Made by a program: the position numbers and the translations under genes
In this document: piece after piece, positions 21,164 to 32,479 of the stretch
Numbering within the stretch: the stretch's first letter is position 1
How the letters are laid out: each line of letters starts with the position of its first letter
DNA from: Armillaria gallica
Lineage: Eukaryota; Basidiomycota; Agaricomycetes; Agaricales; Physalacriaceae
NCBI GenBank assembly: GCA_037576215.1
Contig: JBANDB010000008.1
Coordinates: 3,906,001-3,970,000 of the forward strand
Length of the DNA: 64,000 nucleotides
Direction: 5' to 3'
The notes under the pieces: generated by a model
The model's database searches: none
The model's input: the letters and a program-made list of their open reading frames with translations, nothing else
Told to the model about the DNA's origin: nothing

Positions 21164-24100
21164 TTACCCCCTCGTTAGGGCAGGCGTCCCGACTGCTCGT
21201 ATGGCGCCGTGTTGTCTTTCGAAGTCGGCGATCGTGTCTTGTGTGTGTGCCATGTCTTCCTCCCGAACCCAGGAATTGTGTTCTCGTGTCCATCCCTTCC
21301 ATTTCACAAAATAGTCCGTCGTCGTCCGTGACTTCTGTCCCCGCTGTCCTCGTATCTGGCGAGGTTTGGCGTCGAGCACTGTCTCAATCTCGTACTCTTC
21401 TTCGTCGTCAACGAGGTCAGGAGGCGGTGGCGGGGGGTTGTCTTAGTTAGGGAAGGCGGGTGGTATGTATAGGGTGAGGAGTTTCTCGTTGAAACGTGGG
21501 TGGATTTTCCAATGAGGCGGTAATCGGAGTTTATAAGCACTGGCCCCTGCCTTGTCAATTATGGTGAAGGGCCCTACCCGTTTGTCATCCAGTTTCTTCT
21601 TGGGTTGAGGTAGATGGAGATTGGTGGCGTCGAGCCATACCTTATCCCCTACCTGATAGGGGTATGATGGTCGCTTCTTCTTGTCATATTGGGCCTTCAT
21701 TCTGTCTGCCGCCGTACGAAGTGCCTTTTCCGTTTCTGCATGGATGTTTGTCATGGTCTTGACGAAGTCTCGCGTGGCGGGGTTGGAAAGCGGTGACGAG
21801 TGAGTTGGGCCTGGGATGACTCGGGGGTTACGGCCATAAAGGACCATAAACGGGCTTTTACCGGTGGCGTTATGGACTCGATTGTTATGGGCAAATTCTG
21901 CCAGCGGGAGCCAGTCGCTCCAGTCTGTCTGTCGATGGTTTACGAAGATTCAGAGGTACTTTTCAATCTCCTGGTTGACTCGTTCCGTCTGCCCGTCCGT
22001 CTGGGGGTGAAATGCTGTAGAGGCGTTCTGGGTGATGTCGAGCATCCGGTATAGTTCCTTCATGAACTGTGATACGAACTGGGGCCCTCGGTCAGAGATG
22101 ACGACTTGAGGCATACCATGACGTGCATAAACGTGGTCATGGAGGATTCGTGCCCATCCTTCGGCCAAAAGCTCCACGTTACAGGCTACTGGGATGATCG
22201 CCTTGGAAAAGCGGTCCACGATCACTAGCATTGCATCATGCCCGTTTGAATCTGGTAGTCCAGTGATCATGTCGACTGAGATGTGAGTCCATGGTCCCGT
22301 CGGGATTTCATTGGGATACAACAGCACGGATTTGGCAGCGGTGCTGGTTTTGGTCCGTTGGCAAGTTTCGCAACCCTTAACATAGGCTTCGACGTCTTTT
22401 CTCATCTTGGGCCACCAATAGTCTCGAAGGACAAGCTCCTTGGTCTTTTCGATACCGGGGTGGCCGGCAGTGATGTGGTCGTGATGTTGGGAGATGATCT
22501 CACCTCGTAACGCCTTTTTATGGGGCACATAGATTTGCCCGTCGTAGTGCAGTAGACCGCCTTGGCGGGTAATGCCTCGTTGATGATTGAGAGAGGCTGC
22601 GATCCCTTCATCCCACAATTCTTCCTGTCGGGTGGCTTCCTCGACGCGTTGGTGGATGTCAGAGGTGGTGGGCAGGATCAGGGCATGGAAGTGATGTTCC
22701 TGCAGGATGACGATGTTGTCGTTGTCGTTGTGGCCTTGATCGTGATCCTGCCATCTCGACAATAGGTCGGCCTTTACATTCTGGGTGCCGGGTTTGTGAT
22801 GAAGAGTAAAATGATACTCGGCAAGTTCAGTGACCCAGCGGGCCTGTCGTCAGTTCAGCTTTTGGGGAAGTCGAAAGTATTGGAGATTCTGGTGGTCTGT
22901 CCAGATTTCTACATTTTCCTTGGCGCCCATGAGGTAGTGGCGCCATTCGGAGAGTGCGAGCATGATAGCTAACAACTCCTTGTCGTAAATCTCGTAGTTC
23001 CTTTCCGTGACACTGAGTGATTTAGACATGAACACTACCGGGCGCCACGCTCCGTTCTGCCTTTGGCTGAGGACTGCGCCTACCGTGCCTTCACTAGCAT
23101 CTGCCTCGACCCGGAAGGGGTCGTCGTTGGTTGGGATGGCGAGGATCACGTCTTCTGCCATTCGGCGCTTCAGTTCTTGGAAGGCCTTGTCCTGTGCCTC
23201 CGTCCACTTCCATTCGGCATTGCCTGTCAGCTGAGTGAGGGGTCGTACGACCTTGGAATACATTTTAATAAACTTTCGGTAGAAGTTGGTGAATCCCAGG
23301 AACGACTGGAGCTCCTTTTTACGACGAGGCGTCGGCCATTCGGTGATACCCGCGACCTTGATTGGGTCCATTCGTACGGAGTTTTCGCTGATGATTACGC
23401 CCAGGTACTCTGTCTCAAGGACCTCGAATTCCCACTTTTCTGCTTTTAGGAAGAGCTTGTTTTCCCGAAGGCGCTGAAGAACGTGCTTCACAATCTGGCG
23501 ATGGTCCTGTCGGTCCTTGGAGAAGATTAGGATGTCATCGAGGTAAATGGTGACCTTCCCCTCTCCTATGAGGTCTCAAAAGATGTCATTCATCATCCAC
23601 TGGAATGTCGCGGGCAAGTTGGTGAGCCCGAAGAACATGACCGTTGGCTCATAGAGGCCCCGGTTGGTGCGGAAAGCGGCTTTCTCTTCATCCCCCTCCC
23701 GGATTCGTACATTGTTGTATCCCCAATGGACATCGAGCTTCGTGAAGTATTTAGCCCCGCGCAGCTTATCGATGAGCTCGGAGATGAGCGGCAACGGGTA
23801 ACGGTTTTTGATAGTCATCTCGTTGAGCTTGCGGTAATCTTGCACGGGTCGTAGGGTGCCATCCTTCTTTTTGACGAAGAAGAAAGGCGACGTGAAGGGA
23901 GACTTGGAGGGGCGAATTCGTCCCGACTCCAAGTTTTCGTCGAGGAACTTATCGAGTTGCTCTTGTTCATTTCGGTTCAGGGGGTATACCTTGCAGTCCA
24001 AGGTGGACTTGGCATTGGGGATAAGCTCGATAGCGTGGTCCCAGGGTTTTCGTGCTGGCAACTCGTCGAAGCTTTCTTTAGAGAATAGGTCACGGAAGGA

Positions 24101-25849
24101 ATGATAGTGTTCGGGCACCATTTCTTCGAACGTCTTTCGGGGTCGGTCAGCGTGGGCCTTGGCCGTGAGGTCATTGGCATGGTGAAGGGCTCGTAAGGTG
24201 AGCTCCTCTTCCATCCGGACGGCGAGAATGGTGTCACCCTCCTCGAGTTCTTCGTCCCACCGGTCTTCGGGGTCGGCATCTGGGAGTTCGAGAGGATTCT
24301 TGACGCATTGACAGCGCCCGAAGATTACGTTTCCAGTCTGCCAATTGACGGAGGGGTTGTGGTGTTTAAGCCAGTCGTGACCGAGATATACGTCCCGGTT
24401 CCCTAGATCGGTGACTGCTAGGTCGATTCGTTCACGATGCCCCCCAATGGAAAGGCAGAGTTCGACAAACTCAGTCACCTCTCCTCCTGCATTCCTAGTC
24501 CCATCGGCGTTATACACCGGGATGGGGACCTTTACCTTCCTAGTGTCGAGCTCGTGTTTCCTAATGTAGGCTACGTTGATCGCACTCCCGGTGCAGCCGC
24601 TGTCTAGCAGGGCCTTTGTGCTGACAGTCTTTCGTCCCGTGCACGGTTCAAGAGTCACTGGGATCGTCAGGTCGCTGGTGGCTCCCCGTATGTAACGGAT
24701 GGGTTCTCGGTGCTCGTAGAGGTGCTCGCATGCGAGCTCCCCTTCGGTACGTAAGGTACGGAGGAGGTCATCGCTTAGTTCCTCCAGACGATCCTGATGG
24801 ATCCATAGGGAGAGGATGGCGCGAGCAGCATTGTCGTTCGGGGCCTGGCAGATGGCCCGCAAGGTCCAGTCGACCTCGAAAGGTTTTACCCAGCCGAAGT
24901 CGACCCGAGGGGCGACAGGGATCGTTTCGGGAGTCACGGGAGCAACTGCTCGAGGACTCGCCGGGGTCACGATTGGCCTTCCTTTCGATTCCCAGAGGAG
25001 GAAGGAGGTGTCATCCTCCTCGTCGGGTACTTCTTCCAGTGATACCTTGTGCCCCCTTTTTACTGCCTGGGCGCCAGCGGGTCCTCCCTTTTCGGCTATG
25101 CGGGTGTCCTGTGGGTCGTATCCCAAGGAGCTGCTATTCGATGGATCTTGCTTCGTCCCGAGGGTGTAGTACGGGACTATGGGTCGCCCGTGTACCAAAG
25201 AGTCGGAATTACCAGGGATTCGACCGGTTACCCCTGGGCTCTCGGGGTCCCCCCCGTGGGGTCTTCCTGGCCGTTCCCCCGCCGGGGTTGAGCCTGCGCT
25301 GCCCTCGCCATCCCGGGGAGTGTTGTGCTCTGGGCCCGTGCCTCGGTCGTGGCTCCGTGGGGGCACCCGTTCGGGGTTCGGGGTCGCTTCGTCAGGAGTA
25401 GGAGTGACCCTAATTCCTGCCCCACCTGATCAAGGGGTGTCTCTACCAGAGGGAGACTGCCCATTCATCATTATGGCAGGTGTTGCTGTGGTGGGCGACT
25501 TTTCGTCCGTTCCGTTCGCTCGCAGTGAGTTACTTGGCGAACGTTTAGCCGGTTTAGGTAGCCTGGGGACGGCGGCCCCGGTCTCTAGAGGGAATTCATA
25601 AGTCGTGTCTGTAAGAATACTGTATCGGTTTGCTGATTCTGTAGCTGGGCGTGTGGGGGAAGTCGTAAGTTGGCGCGTAGGCCGTATATTGGTAACATTT
25701 TTTGGAGTCGTAGAAGTAACCGGCCCCTCACTTGGGGACCAGGGTATAGCCGAATGTGCAGTAAGTAAAATGTCTGTTGATACATGGCGAGTAGATGTTG
25801 GTACAAAAGAAGTAAGGAGGCGCGCACCAGGAGAGTAGTTGGTCGTCAC
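21164..25849 (-). pseudogene. gypsy pol: protease, RT, RNase H, integrase, chromodomain
   Basis: Read from 25849 down. The protease motif LLDSGCTGSAIN lies near 24600. Reverse transcriptase has VQDYRKLNEMTIKNRYPLP, FTKLDVHWGYNN, and the catalytic YLDD at about 23540. RNase H has VEADASEGTVGAVLSQ. Integrase has the HHCC zinc module (HITAGHPGI ... CETCQ) and the core D-D-E with VDMITGLPD, ISDRGPQFVSQF and TDGQTERVNQE. The chromodomain near 21300 reads DYFVKWKGWTREHNSWVREE; it may direct integration to heterochromatin, as in other chromoviruses. The single reading frame is broken by TGA at 23576-23578, 22850-22852 and 21950-21952, each where arginine is expected, and by TAA at 21443-21445 where CAA would restore Gln. 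A frame change near 25430 separates the region's N-terminus. Confidence 0.9.
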
Positions 25850-25872
25850 GGGCGAATCAGAACCCGGACGAC

Positions 25873-28299
25873 CTAATCTTTTACCTTTTCCGTTTCCGTA
25901 GCTTCCGCGAGTGGTTCCGGTACTGCCTCAAGTGCGCGTACTTCACGTTTCTCGCCTTTATGAGGGCAGTCCTGGTTGAGATGGCCTTTCTCATCGCAGC
26001 GGAAACACTTCCCCTCCGCCATTTGTCGTGACTTCTTTGCGTCGATTTCCATGGGAATGCCGCCACCCTTGTGCATAGTTTGATGGATCGGGACCCATTT
26101 GGGGGTAGACGCCGCAGGTTTGGGCGCCTCCTTGGATTTTGGGGGCCTTCGAGGGGGTCGACCTGTGATTCGATCGCTTTTCGGGGTACTTGTCGAGGCC
26201 CTGGGTCTGCTCAAAGATCTTCTGACGCTGGCACTGCTCGTACATGAGGAGGATTCGATCCTTCCATCCTTCGTAGTCGCGGGGAATGGCGATTCCCAGG
26301 TTGGCAATTGCCGCCCCGTAACTGCGAGGGATTCCCTTGCGGACCGCTTGGACGAGTAGTCCCCGGTCCGATTGGTCAGCAAGGCGATTGGCCAACTTGG
26401 CCTCCCTTTCCAGCTTCCGAAAGAAGATGTGGGCCGGTTCGTCTCCCATTTTCATCTCGCCCATCCTTTTCTCGTGCACTAACTCAATGGCGGGGTCCCG
26501 GAATTGTTCACGGAAGAGTGCACAGAAGTCTTCCCAACTGGGGTAGCGGTATCGGGGTCCTGCTTCAAAGTCTTCGTCTTCTTCGGGAGCCGCATGCAGG
26601 CCCGGGTCGGTAGGGGTGTATCGATATTTGGGGCGCTCATGCACCCACCAATCCTCTGCTTCCCCTTCCAGGAGAGAGACGGCCAGTCCCACCATGAGGG
26701 AGGGCCTTCCCTCGTAGTGATAGCGGAAGGTCTCAAAATAGTGTTCGCAGGCTCCCAGGAACCGCTCGATGTCGTTGTGTTTTCCTTCGAAGTTCCTGGG
26801 CGGTTGCATTAGTATGGGTCGAACGCCTAGGAATGCGGGAGGATGAGCTGCGTCCCATTCTCCCATTGGGCCTTGGTGGGGTGGCTCCCAGTTAGGGGGG
26901 CGTGGTACCGAGTAGCGGTCCGGGTCAGGACCCCACCACGGTGGGCGTCCCCGACCAGGGGGTGGCACCTTTCTCTTCTTTTCTGCCTCCAGCTCGTCCT
27001 GGAGGCGGGAATTCTCAGCCCGCATGGTGACAGCCTGGTCTTCCAGTCTGTCCATGCATTCCTGCATCGTTTCCCCAGGGTTCGCGACAGGAGGGTCCTC
27101 CGCCATACCCCCGCTCCCATCCCCCATGCTTCCTGATCCAGCTAGGAGGCGACTCATACCCCTCCCGTGGTGCTCCCCTCTCCTTCTCCAATCTCTTTTG
27201 GCCGTCTCAGGGGGGGAGTCTGGTAAGGGACCTGGTTCGCGCATCGTATAGTAATAGTCAGGGACCCGCGTCCCATGGTTCTCAGGGTAGTACTCACGCC
27301 GTCGCAGTGGAGTATTCCCCATCCAGGTCGGGTCGGTCCCCCTGTAGTTGAGCGAGGGGTAGAAGGGCGCGTACCAGGGCATCTTGTTCCTGTTCAGTTC
27401 GTGGGGGAATTCGTGGGAGTCGGTTGCCGGCGGCTGGGGGGTACCTTTCCCGGAATCAGTTGGCCCAAATTCGGGCGTCGATGACGCGGTCTCGTCCGTA
27501 TCGAGGAAGCGGATCCCCTCGATCAACGGCGAGGTAGTAGTCCATGGTTTCCCTGTCCGGGGCTCGGAATCCGGCCCGCGTTCGATATCCTGCCACCGTA
27601 GTTCCCAGGCCTCGCTGCATGTGGGGCCCAGTATCTGGATATCGATTCCTGAAAGAGCCGGCCACTCATAGTCCCCACCGTAGGGGTTGAGTGGATCGTC
27701 GTCATCCTGGGGTCATGGTGGTCCTGCGACGACGGGCTCGGGTTGAGGAAGGGATTCTGGTTCCTGGTTGGCAGGTTTGGGGGTATTAGCTCGCGAGGGA
27801 ACGGACTCGGGAGTAGCGGTTCTCGGAACAGTGGGGACTGGCTCACTTGGGGTTGACTCGGGAGTGGAGGTTCCGGAGAGCCCTGGAGCGTATGGAACTC
27901 CTCGGTCATCCAGGATGATGAGGGGGATGCTATTGTCCGAGTCGCTGTCGCTATCGATCTTGATAGGCCTTCGAGCCGTCCCAAATGTCCAGTGAATGGG
28001 TTGCGTTGGTGGTCGTCGTAAGAAGGCCTCGAGTCAGGGTCCCCTGGCAGGGGGGAGGCGTCTGGGGGTGTACCTGGGAGGGTCGGGCTCAGGCTTGGGC
28101 TCCTGAGGCCGTACGTTCTGCGCCTCTGCACGAGTGGAAGACTCGGCGAAGGGTTGAGCAGGTCCTCGATCCTCACGGAATTCCTGGCTGGTCTGGAAGG
28201 AGACAATTGTCTCTCCTCGTTGCTGGGTTCGTATGATCGAGCGCTCTGTCCCCATGCCTGGTCGGACATGGGCGGGATCGAGTCGGGGTAGTTCGACAT
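25873..28299 (-). pseudogene. gypsy gag with zinc knuckle, frameshifted
   Basis: The retrotransposon gag core lies about 26200-26790 (NFEGKHNDIERFLGACEHYF ... WEDFCALFREQF), preceded by a Glu/Arg-rich coiled-coil-like segment (LEDQAVTMRAENSRLQDELE). The zinc knuckle CFRCDEKGHLNQDC is at about 25960-26005 in a different frame from the core, so a one-base shift near 26190 is needed. Upstream, a Pro/Ser-rich frame from 28299 reaches 27523 and overlaps the core frame starting at 27526; whether it is native gag N-terminus or a separate product is unclear. Gag would form the particle and bind RNA. Confidence 0.8.
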
Positions 28300-28342
28300 A
28301 ATGCCAAGGGATCGGGGGGGGTGGTGGTATGATGAGAATTCC

Positions 28343-28813
28343 TCACCGATGGAGGAATCCCCGGATCTGTTCTTGATACGCTAAAACTAGCACAGCGGTT
28401 AGGAGACACAAGAAGGTTGAGGTTACGATGGCGGCACTGAGGGCGATGGTCTGGGTCTGGTTCAGGTCTGGGGTCATCGACCTCGGAGTCGCGCCTCGCG
28501 CAGTGCTTGGGATAGTTGGTAGAGGAGGTATTTTAGGAAGAGGAGGGAAGGGATGGTGACGGTGTTCAGGAGTAAGAGGAACCGGAGTTCTTGTCTAGTC
28601 GATGTTGCAACTATAGTTGTCGTAGCCGCAGTAGTCATAGGAGTGGAAGTCATCGTGGCGATAGCGGGGAGGGGATAACTCACGTCTTTTTGGATATGTC
28701 CTTCCTTTTCGAGCTCTGGGCTTGCGTCGTCCTCTGCCCACGTTCTTGGTCTCAGGGTTCTTCTGGTTCTTTTTGTGTTTCGGCTGTCGTTTCTGGGGCA
28801 TAGGGATCTCCAC
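28343..28813 (-). other. Three overlapping small ORFs in the gypsy leader
   Basis: Between the 5' LTR and gag, in the coding direction: an ORF from 28813 (72 codons, very Lys/Arg-rich, begins MEIPMPQKRQPKHKK), an ORF at 28683-28474 (69 codons with a hydrophobic stretch FLLLLNTVTIPSLLFLKYLL), and an ORF at 28477-28343 (44 codons with AIVTSTFLCLLTAVLVLAY). The last two overlap as ATGA. Start contexts are not special; they may be chance ORFs or short membrane peptides. Confidence 0.4.
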
Positions 28814-28842
28814 GGTAAACGGGAGGAGAGGAGATGTAAGAA

Positions 28843-28856
28843 AGCTTTGAGCTAAC
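28843..28856 (-). promoter_or_regulatory. Self-priming primer-binding site of the gypsy element
   Basis: Directly inside the 5' LTR the coding strand reads GTTAGCTCAAAGCT. Thirteen of these bases are the exact complement of AGCTTTGAGCTAA within the LTR, about 30 bases after its TATA box. This is the geometry of Tf1/sushi-type elements, in which the RNA 5' end primes cDNA synthesis instead of a tRNA. Confidence 0.7.
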
Positions 28857-29221
28857 TGTTATGACCGAACCCAGGAATAACAGACTAGGCGTCTAACGAT
28901 ACACTACCTCGCACTTCGGGTAGATCGATAGAGCCGTGTCGTCTGCTACAGCGGAGCGATATACGCAGTGAACTCTCGGCAAGCGAGTGGAGTAAAGTCC
29001 GGGTGTATTGAACTTAGCTCAAAGCTAGGGTACAGGGTTGAAAGCGGTGCTACTTATATACGATAGGTGGGTTCTAATAATAGCGGTGGTCTGCGGCTTC
29101 GTAAGAAGTTCTGGGGTTGATCGTTGGGATTGGATGCCGGAGTGCCGGAATGCCGAGGTGCCGTGTGGTGCCGAGATGCCAGATAAGATAAGATAAGGAA
29201 AAAAGTGAATAAATCGTAACA
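28857..29221 (-). repeat. 5' LTR of the gypsy element
   Basis: 365 bp. It differs from 20800-21163 at six positions, all transitions at CpG, plus one A in an A-run. Confidence 0.93.
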
Positions 29222-29842
29222 GGCCTGGGTTAGATCCTCACTGAATGCCTCCCTCTTCTCCTTTGCTAGTCTTTTCTTTACTGCGGCACTTGACACCTCA
29301 GCAACTGGAGGGCGTCTGCTGGCTACTGCACGGTGTGGTTTCGTGGAAGCTACTGGCTGTGTCGGATTCTTGGCTGCCCAGGATGTGGCTTCAATGGCTG
29401 TGGATGGTACAGGTGTGATGGTTTGGTCGCGTTCTGGGGTTGGCACAGGTCGACGCTGAGGCAATGGCCGGTCTGATGGCCGGTCATTGACGCAATCACA
29501 GCTATCAATGCCCATAGGTGAATGGATTGGATTGAATTCCTCTCTGATTATTGTCACCATAAAATCATCGAGATTGTTGAGGTCACCCAAAACAGTGCTG
29601 ATATTGTAGTCAGTGCTTGTCGGTGGGGGTATTGGAAAGCGGGGATCATCTTCGCCATTCAAAATGCTCGTGAGAGATGAGACACCAGGAGACAAGGTTG
29701 GGAAGTGCGTCGCTACAGCTGGCCCTGCCGTATTGGTGTTGGTAGCATCAGCAAAAGGTTCCTTTCGATGTGTGGGTGTAGTGAATGGTTGGTAAGTGTC
29801 TTTTAATGAGGTTTGATTCGAAGAACAAGGTTCAGCAGTCAT

Positions 29843-30328
29843 GTTTGGAAGCAGGGTAGCAGACGGTGAGGCAGCAAGTCTTCACGTTAAACTACAGTGG
29901 ACAAGCAAATATATACACAAAATATCGGGTTGCGCCAGACATGCATACTCCAAATAACTTTCAGGATAAATTTTATTTTTAATGCCAAAATCAAGATTAC
30001 ATTGTCTTCAACATGACGGCAAGGTTGTAAACAGTAATACTATTAAATCTATTTTCCTTTTATGAGTGATAGAAACTGACAACGGTGGTATTTAGGTGGA
30101 ATTTATGTAGAAAATGGGAAGAATTTCTAGTTTTAAATATTCTACGTATTGGAATAAGCAACTGGCAGTTGCAGCCCTCAGGACCAGGCTTTGTTGGTAC
30201 ACAAAGATTACGGAAGGTCTTGCAAACGTACTTCAATAATAAAAATATCAATGGTGCGATTCTTTCTCTTCAACCACCATCTGCCATCTGATAGCTCGCC
30301 TCACTCTCTATCGTTTCTAGTTCTGATC
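29843..30328. other. AT-rich spacer, no gene seen
   Basis: AT-rich spacer between the start of the split cargo gene and the next plus-strand ORF. It probably holds both 5' UTRs. No repeat was recognised. Confidence 0.4.
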
Positions 30329-30874
30329 ATGTCTTCCCGCCGTATGTACTGTAAGTCTTGTCATTTCGGTCTTATATTTCAACTGAAGCTGCTCTAGTGG
30401 GCCTGTCTGCTCACAACTCCCCTGGAATGATGTGTATGCACATGAATAACAATCCTCCAGTGTCTCGCTGTAAGCTTTCTAGTTTATTCTTCAATTTAAT
30501 TTCTCTTAATATTGTCATTAGCGCAATCTGTGTCTGTCACTTCTGAATCGACAGTGTCTCTCTCTGATCTTGAGGAACAGTCGATTTCTGGCATGGCCTC
30601 CATTGTTCTCACAGATAGCAATGAAGAGCTGGAAGTATTGATATTAATGTGGGTTCTTTCATTTGCTAGGGATGTGGTACATGACTCAGTTAACGGATTC
30701 TGTGGATATCACCAGGATGCTGCTTCTCCAACCCTTGAAGATGCGTTAGAAAGATGGAACGAGAGCTGGATGAATGACAAGGTTGGCAGCAAGAACGAGT
30801 CAGGCTACAAGGGCCGCGGAGGAGCGATGATGAGCCTCCAGGCTCTGTACACTCATAAATTCACGGATCTATAA
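30329..30874 (+). CDS. Possible small KDZ-cargo gene, unknown
   Basis: A plausible three-exon model joins 30329-30350, an exon beginning at 30389 or 30398 and ending at 30469, and 30522-30874, giving about 150 residues (MSSRRMY ... SRSQSVSVTSESTVSL ... YTHKFTDL). Introns are 38-47 and 52 bp with GTAAG donors. The product is Ser-rich at first and then helical (LEDALERWNESWMND). No family was recognised. Support is open frame, splice signals and position in the element only. Confidence 0.35.
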
Positions 30875-32242
30875 TGATCTAGTGATATTCCACCCCTTCT
30901 GAACCGCCATATCAAAGCACAGCCATGATTGTCAGGCACTTTGATCCTGAATCCTATTATGCAACTCTAATGACAAGTTAGCAAACTATTATAATTCGCT
31001 ACAGTCAGCAGCAGTTAAAGCCTTACTAAGGCTGTTTACTTTGCGCAGTTCATGGCTTAGTAAATGCACAGAAAGTTCGCGTTGCAGCAGCATTGCGCAG
31101 TAACTGAAGCTACATGCACAGTTATGCGCAGCCATGCACAGTTGCGTAGTTCTTAAAGTTGCACAGCTGCTGACAGATCTCAACTCAGCATTAGTAAAGA
31201 AAGGACAAGAATACTCTATTGCACAGTAAATAGTTCGCTTGTGTTGCGAATTAACATGGCAAGGACAAATGTAGCTTACATACAAGTAATTCTCAAAGTA
31301 GTATAAAAAGAGCTAACTAAAAGTACGAAGAAAGAAGGAGACGAACCCCAGGGAGTTACTTGCCCACAAGTACACTACCTTACACACCTCCTAGATCCAA
31401 TACACACACCTGAAGTTATTGCTTCTCTACTGTTCATTAGAGAAATAACACTTAGCAAACTTTCCCTTCGCTAATACAGTTACCTATAACTTCGCATGCT
31501 TACCTCTTCTCCAAAAACTTCGCTAGGAAACCTTTACTGGTTACCCTTGTGAAGCATCCTCGACATTTTAAGTTCGCTTACATACCTGTGCACTTTAAAG
31601 AGCAATCCGAAGCTAGGATTGAAGCCCTTTAGCCACTAACAACCCAGTACTACCGTTTCCGAACTTAGAAAACAACACCACTTAACTCTTATAGAGTTAG
31701 ACACCTTGGGGCCTTAGCTACCTTTCTCATAAAAGAGAAAGTTCGCTACCATTGCCCTTGTGATTCGACTCAAGATTAGTACTGACTTGCTTGATATTAG
31801 GATCATTTAGAGCTATATCTTGCTTGCGCGTACTTTATCTTGGACAAAACCTCGCTCACATCTAGAGCACCAGCTTTGTTAACTCATATAGAGTTCCCCA
31901 ACCGAATCCGCAGCTTGGATTTCGACACCACATAGTTCGCGCCGCATCTAGGTCGCCCCCGTCAGCATACACCCATGTTTATGCACCTTTTCCCTTCCAG
32001 GAAAGTTTGTGTACATACCTTGAGCCTCTGAACAGCCTTCAGAGAATCATAACAAAGTGTAGCAACATGCCGCTACACCACCAGGAAGCTACAGTCACCG
32101 CACGGAGGTGCAAGACTAGACTTGCTAGAACCTGCCTTCAGATTCTGTGCTTGGTTGCACTCGCTGTTACAGGTCTTGTGTTTTCTGCCCACAGGAGTCT
32201 TTAGGTTCATCAGCGAAGGGTAAGGGACAGGAGGCGGTTCCT
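30875..32242. other. Non-coding stretch with recurring TTCGC motif
   Basis: No gene was recognised. TTCGC occurs about nine times between 30994 and 31940, mostly as GTTCGC or CTTCGC. GTATAAAAAG at about 31301 resembles a core promoter. The composition differs from the flanks and could represent an LTR or other non-coding insertion, but I could not find matching termini or a target duplication. Confidence 0.35.
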
Positions 32243-32479
32243 ATGTTTTATTATATCATTGTAAAGGGGAAGGTCCCCCATGTTGTATCCTCCCTGTAAG
32301 TTATGCTCTTGTTCTATTCACTTATTACACTTAACACTCCTTCTCACAGTGACAATGCAATTGCTGATGCGGGGACACATCTGTACTGTGAAGTCTTCAT
32401 TGTCAGAGATGAGTTCACGGCCCTCAAATTCTCAGCTGACAAGCTTCATGATGATGAGGTCCTGTGGGCTGAATTCTAA
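32243..32479 (+). CDS. Possible 60-residue KDZ-cargo protein, unknown
   Basis: Two exons, 32243-32295 and 32350-32479, join across a 54-bp intron (GTAAGT...CTCACAG) in frame to give 60 residues, with EVFIVRDEFTALKFSADKLH in the second exon. The composition is coding-like and no domain is recognised. It may be a fragment of a longer gene. Confidence 0.35.

Larger units (their letters stand above)
20800..29221 (-). mobile_element. Ty3/gypsy LTR retrotransposon with chromodomain
   Basis: 8,422 bp, coding on minus, bounded by LTRs of 364 and 365 bp starting TGTTA and ending TAACA, with the 5-bp duplication GGCCT at 20795-20799 and 29222-29226. The order in the coding sense is LTR, leader with small ORFs, gag, protease, reverse transcriptase, RNase H, integrase, chromodomain, LTR, which is the chromovirus arrangement. 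Premature stops and gag frameshifts make this copy defective. The LTR pair differs at six bases plus one indel, so insertion was recent relative to the KDZ host element. Confidence 0.93.
18972..29842 (-). pseudogene. KDZ cargo gene split by two transposons, function unknown
   Basis: Five exons read from 29842 downwards: 29842-29222 continuing at 20794-20632, then 20575-20367, 20313-20124, 20076-20014, and 19964-19595 continuing at 19062-18972. The gypsy element interrupts exon 1 and a hAT-like element interrupts exon 5; with one duplication copy counted at each site the frame is continuous for 568 codons. The N-terminal third is Ser/Thr/Pro-rich and disordered. The middle is helical and charged (EEHRDRLEEIASRHGKKFKD), followed by a conserved-looking block with GLGHWTGARGF and VKLAGWPEQI. 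The C-terminus has a basic stretch, KKRKERSDKGSSHKKKHK, that looks like a nuclear signal, then an acidic tail. In-frame stops are TAG at 20481-20483 and TGA at 19029-19031. I recognise no enzyme motif. Residence inside the element suggests a transposition or regulatory accessory, but this is inference. Confidence 0.75.

Noticed and set aside
21164..21442. Chromodomain as a separate host HP1-like gene
   Set aside because: It is the C-terminal extension of the gypsy integrase, in the same frame after one stop and ahead of the LTR.
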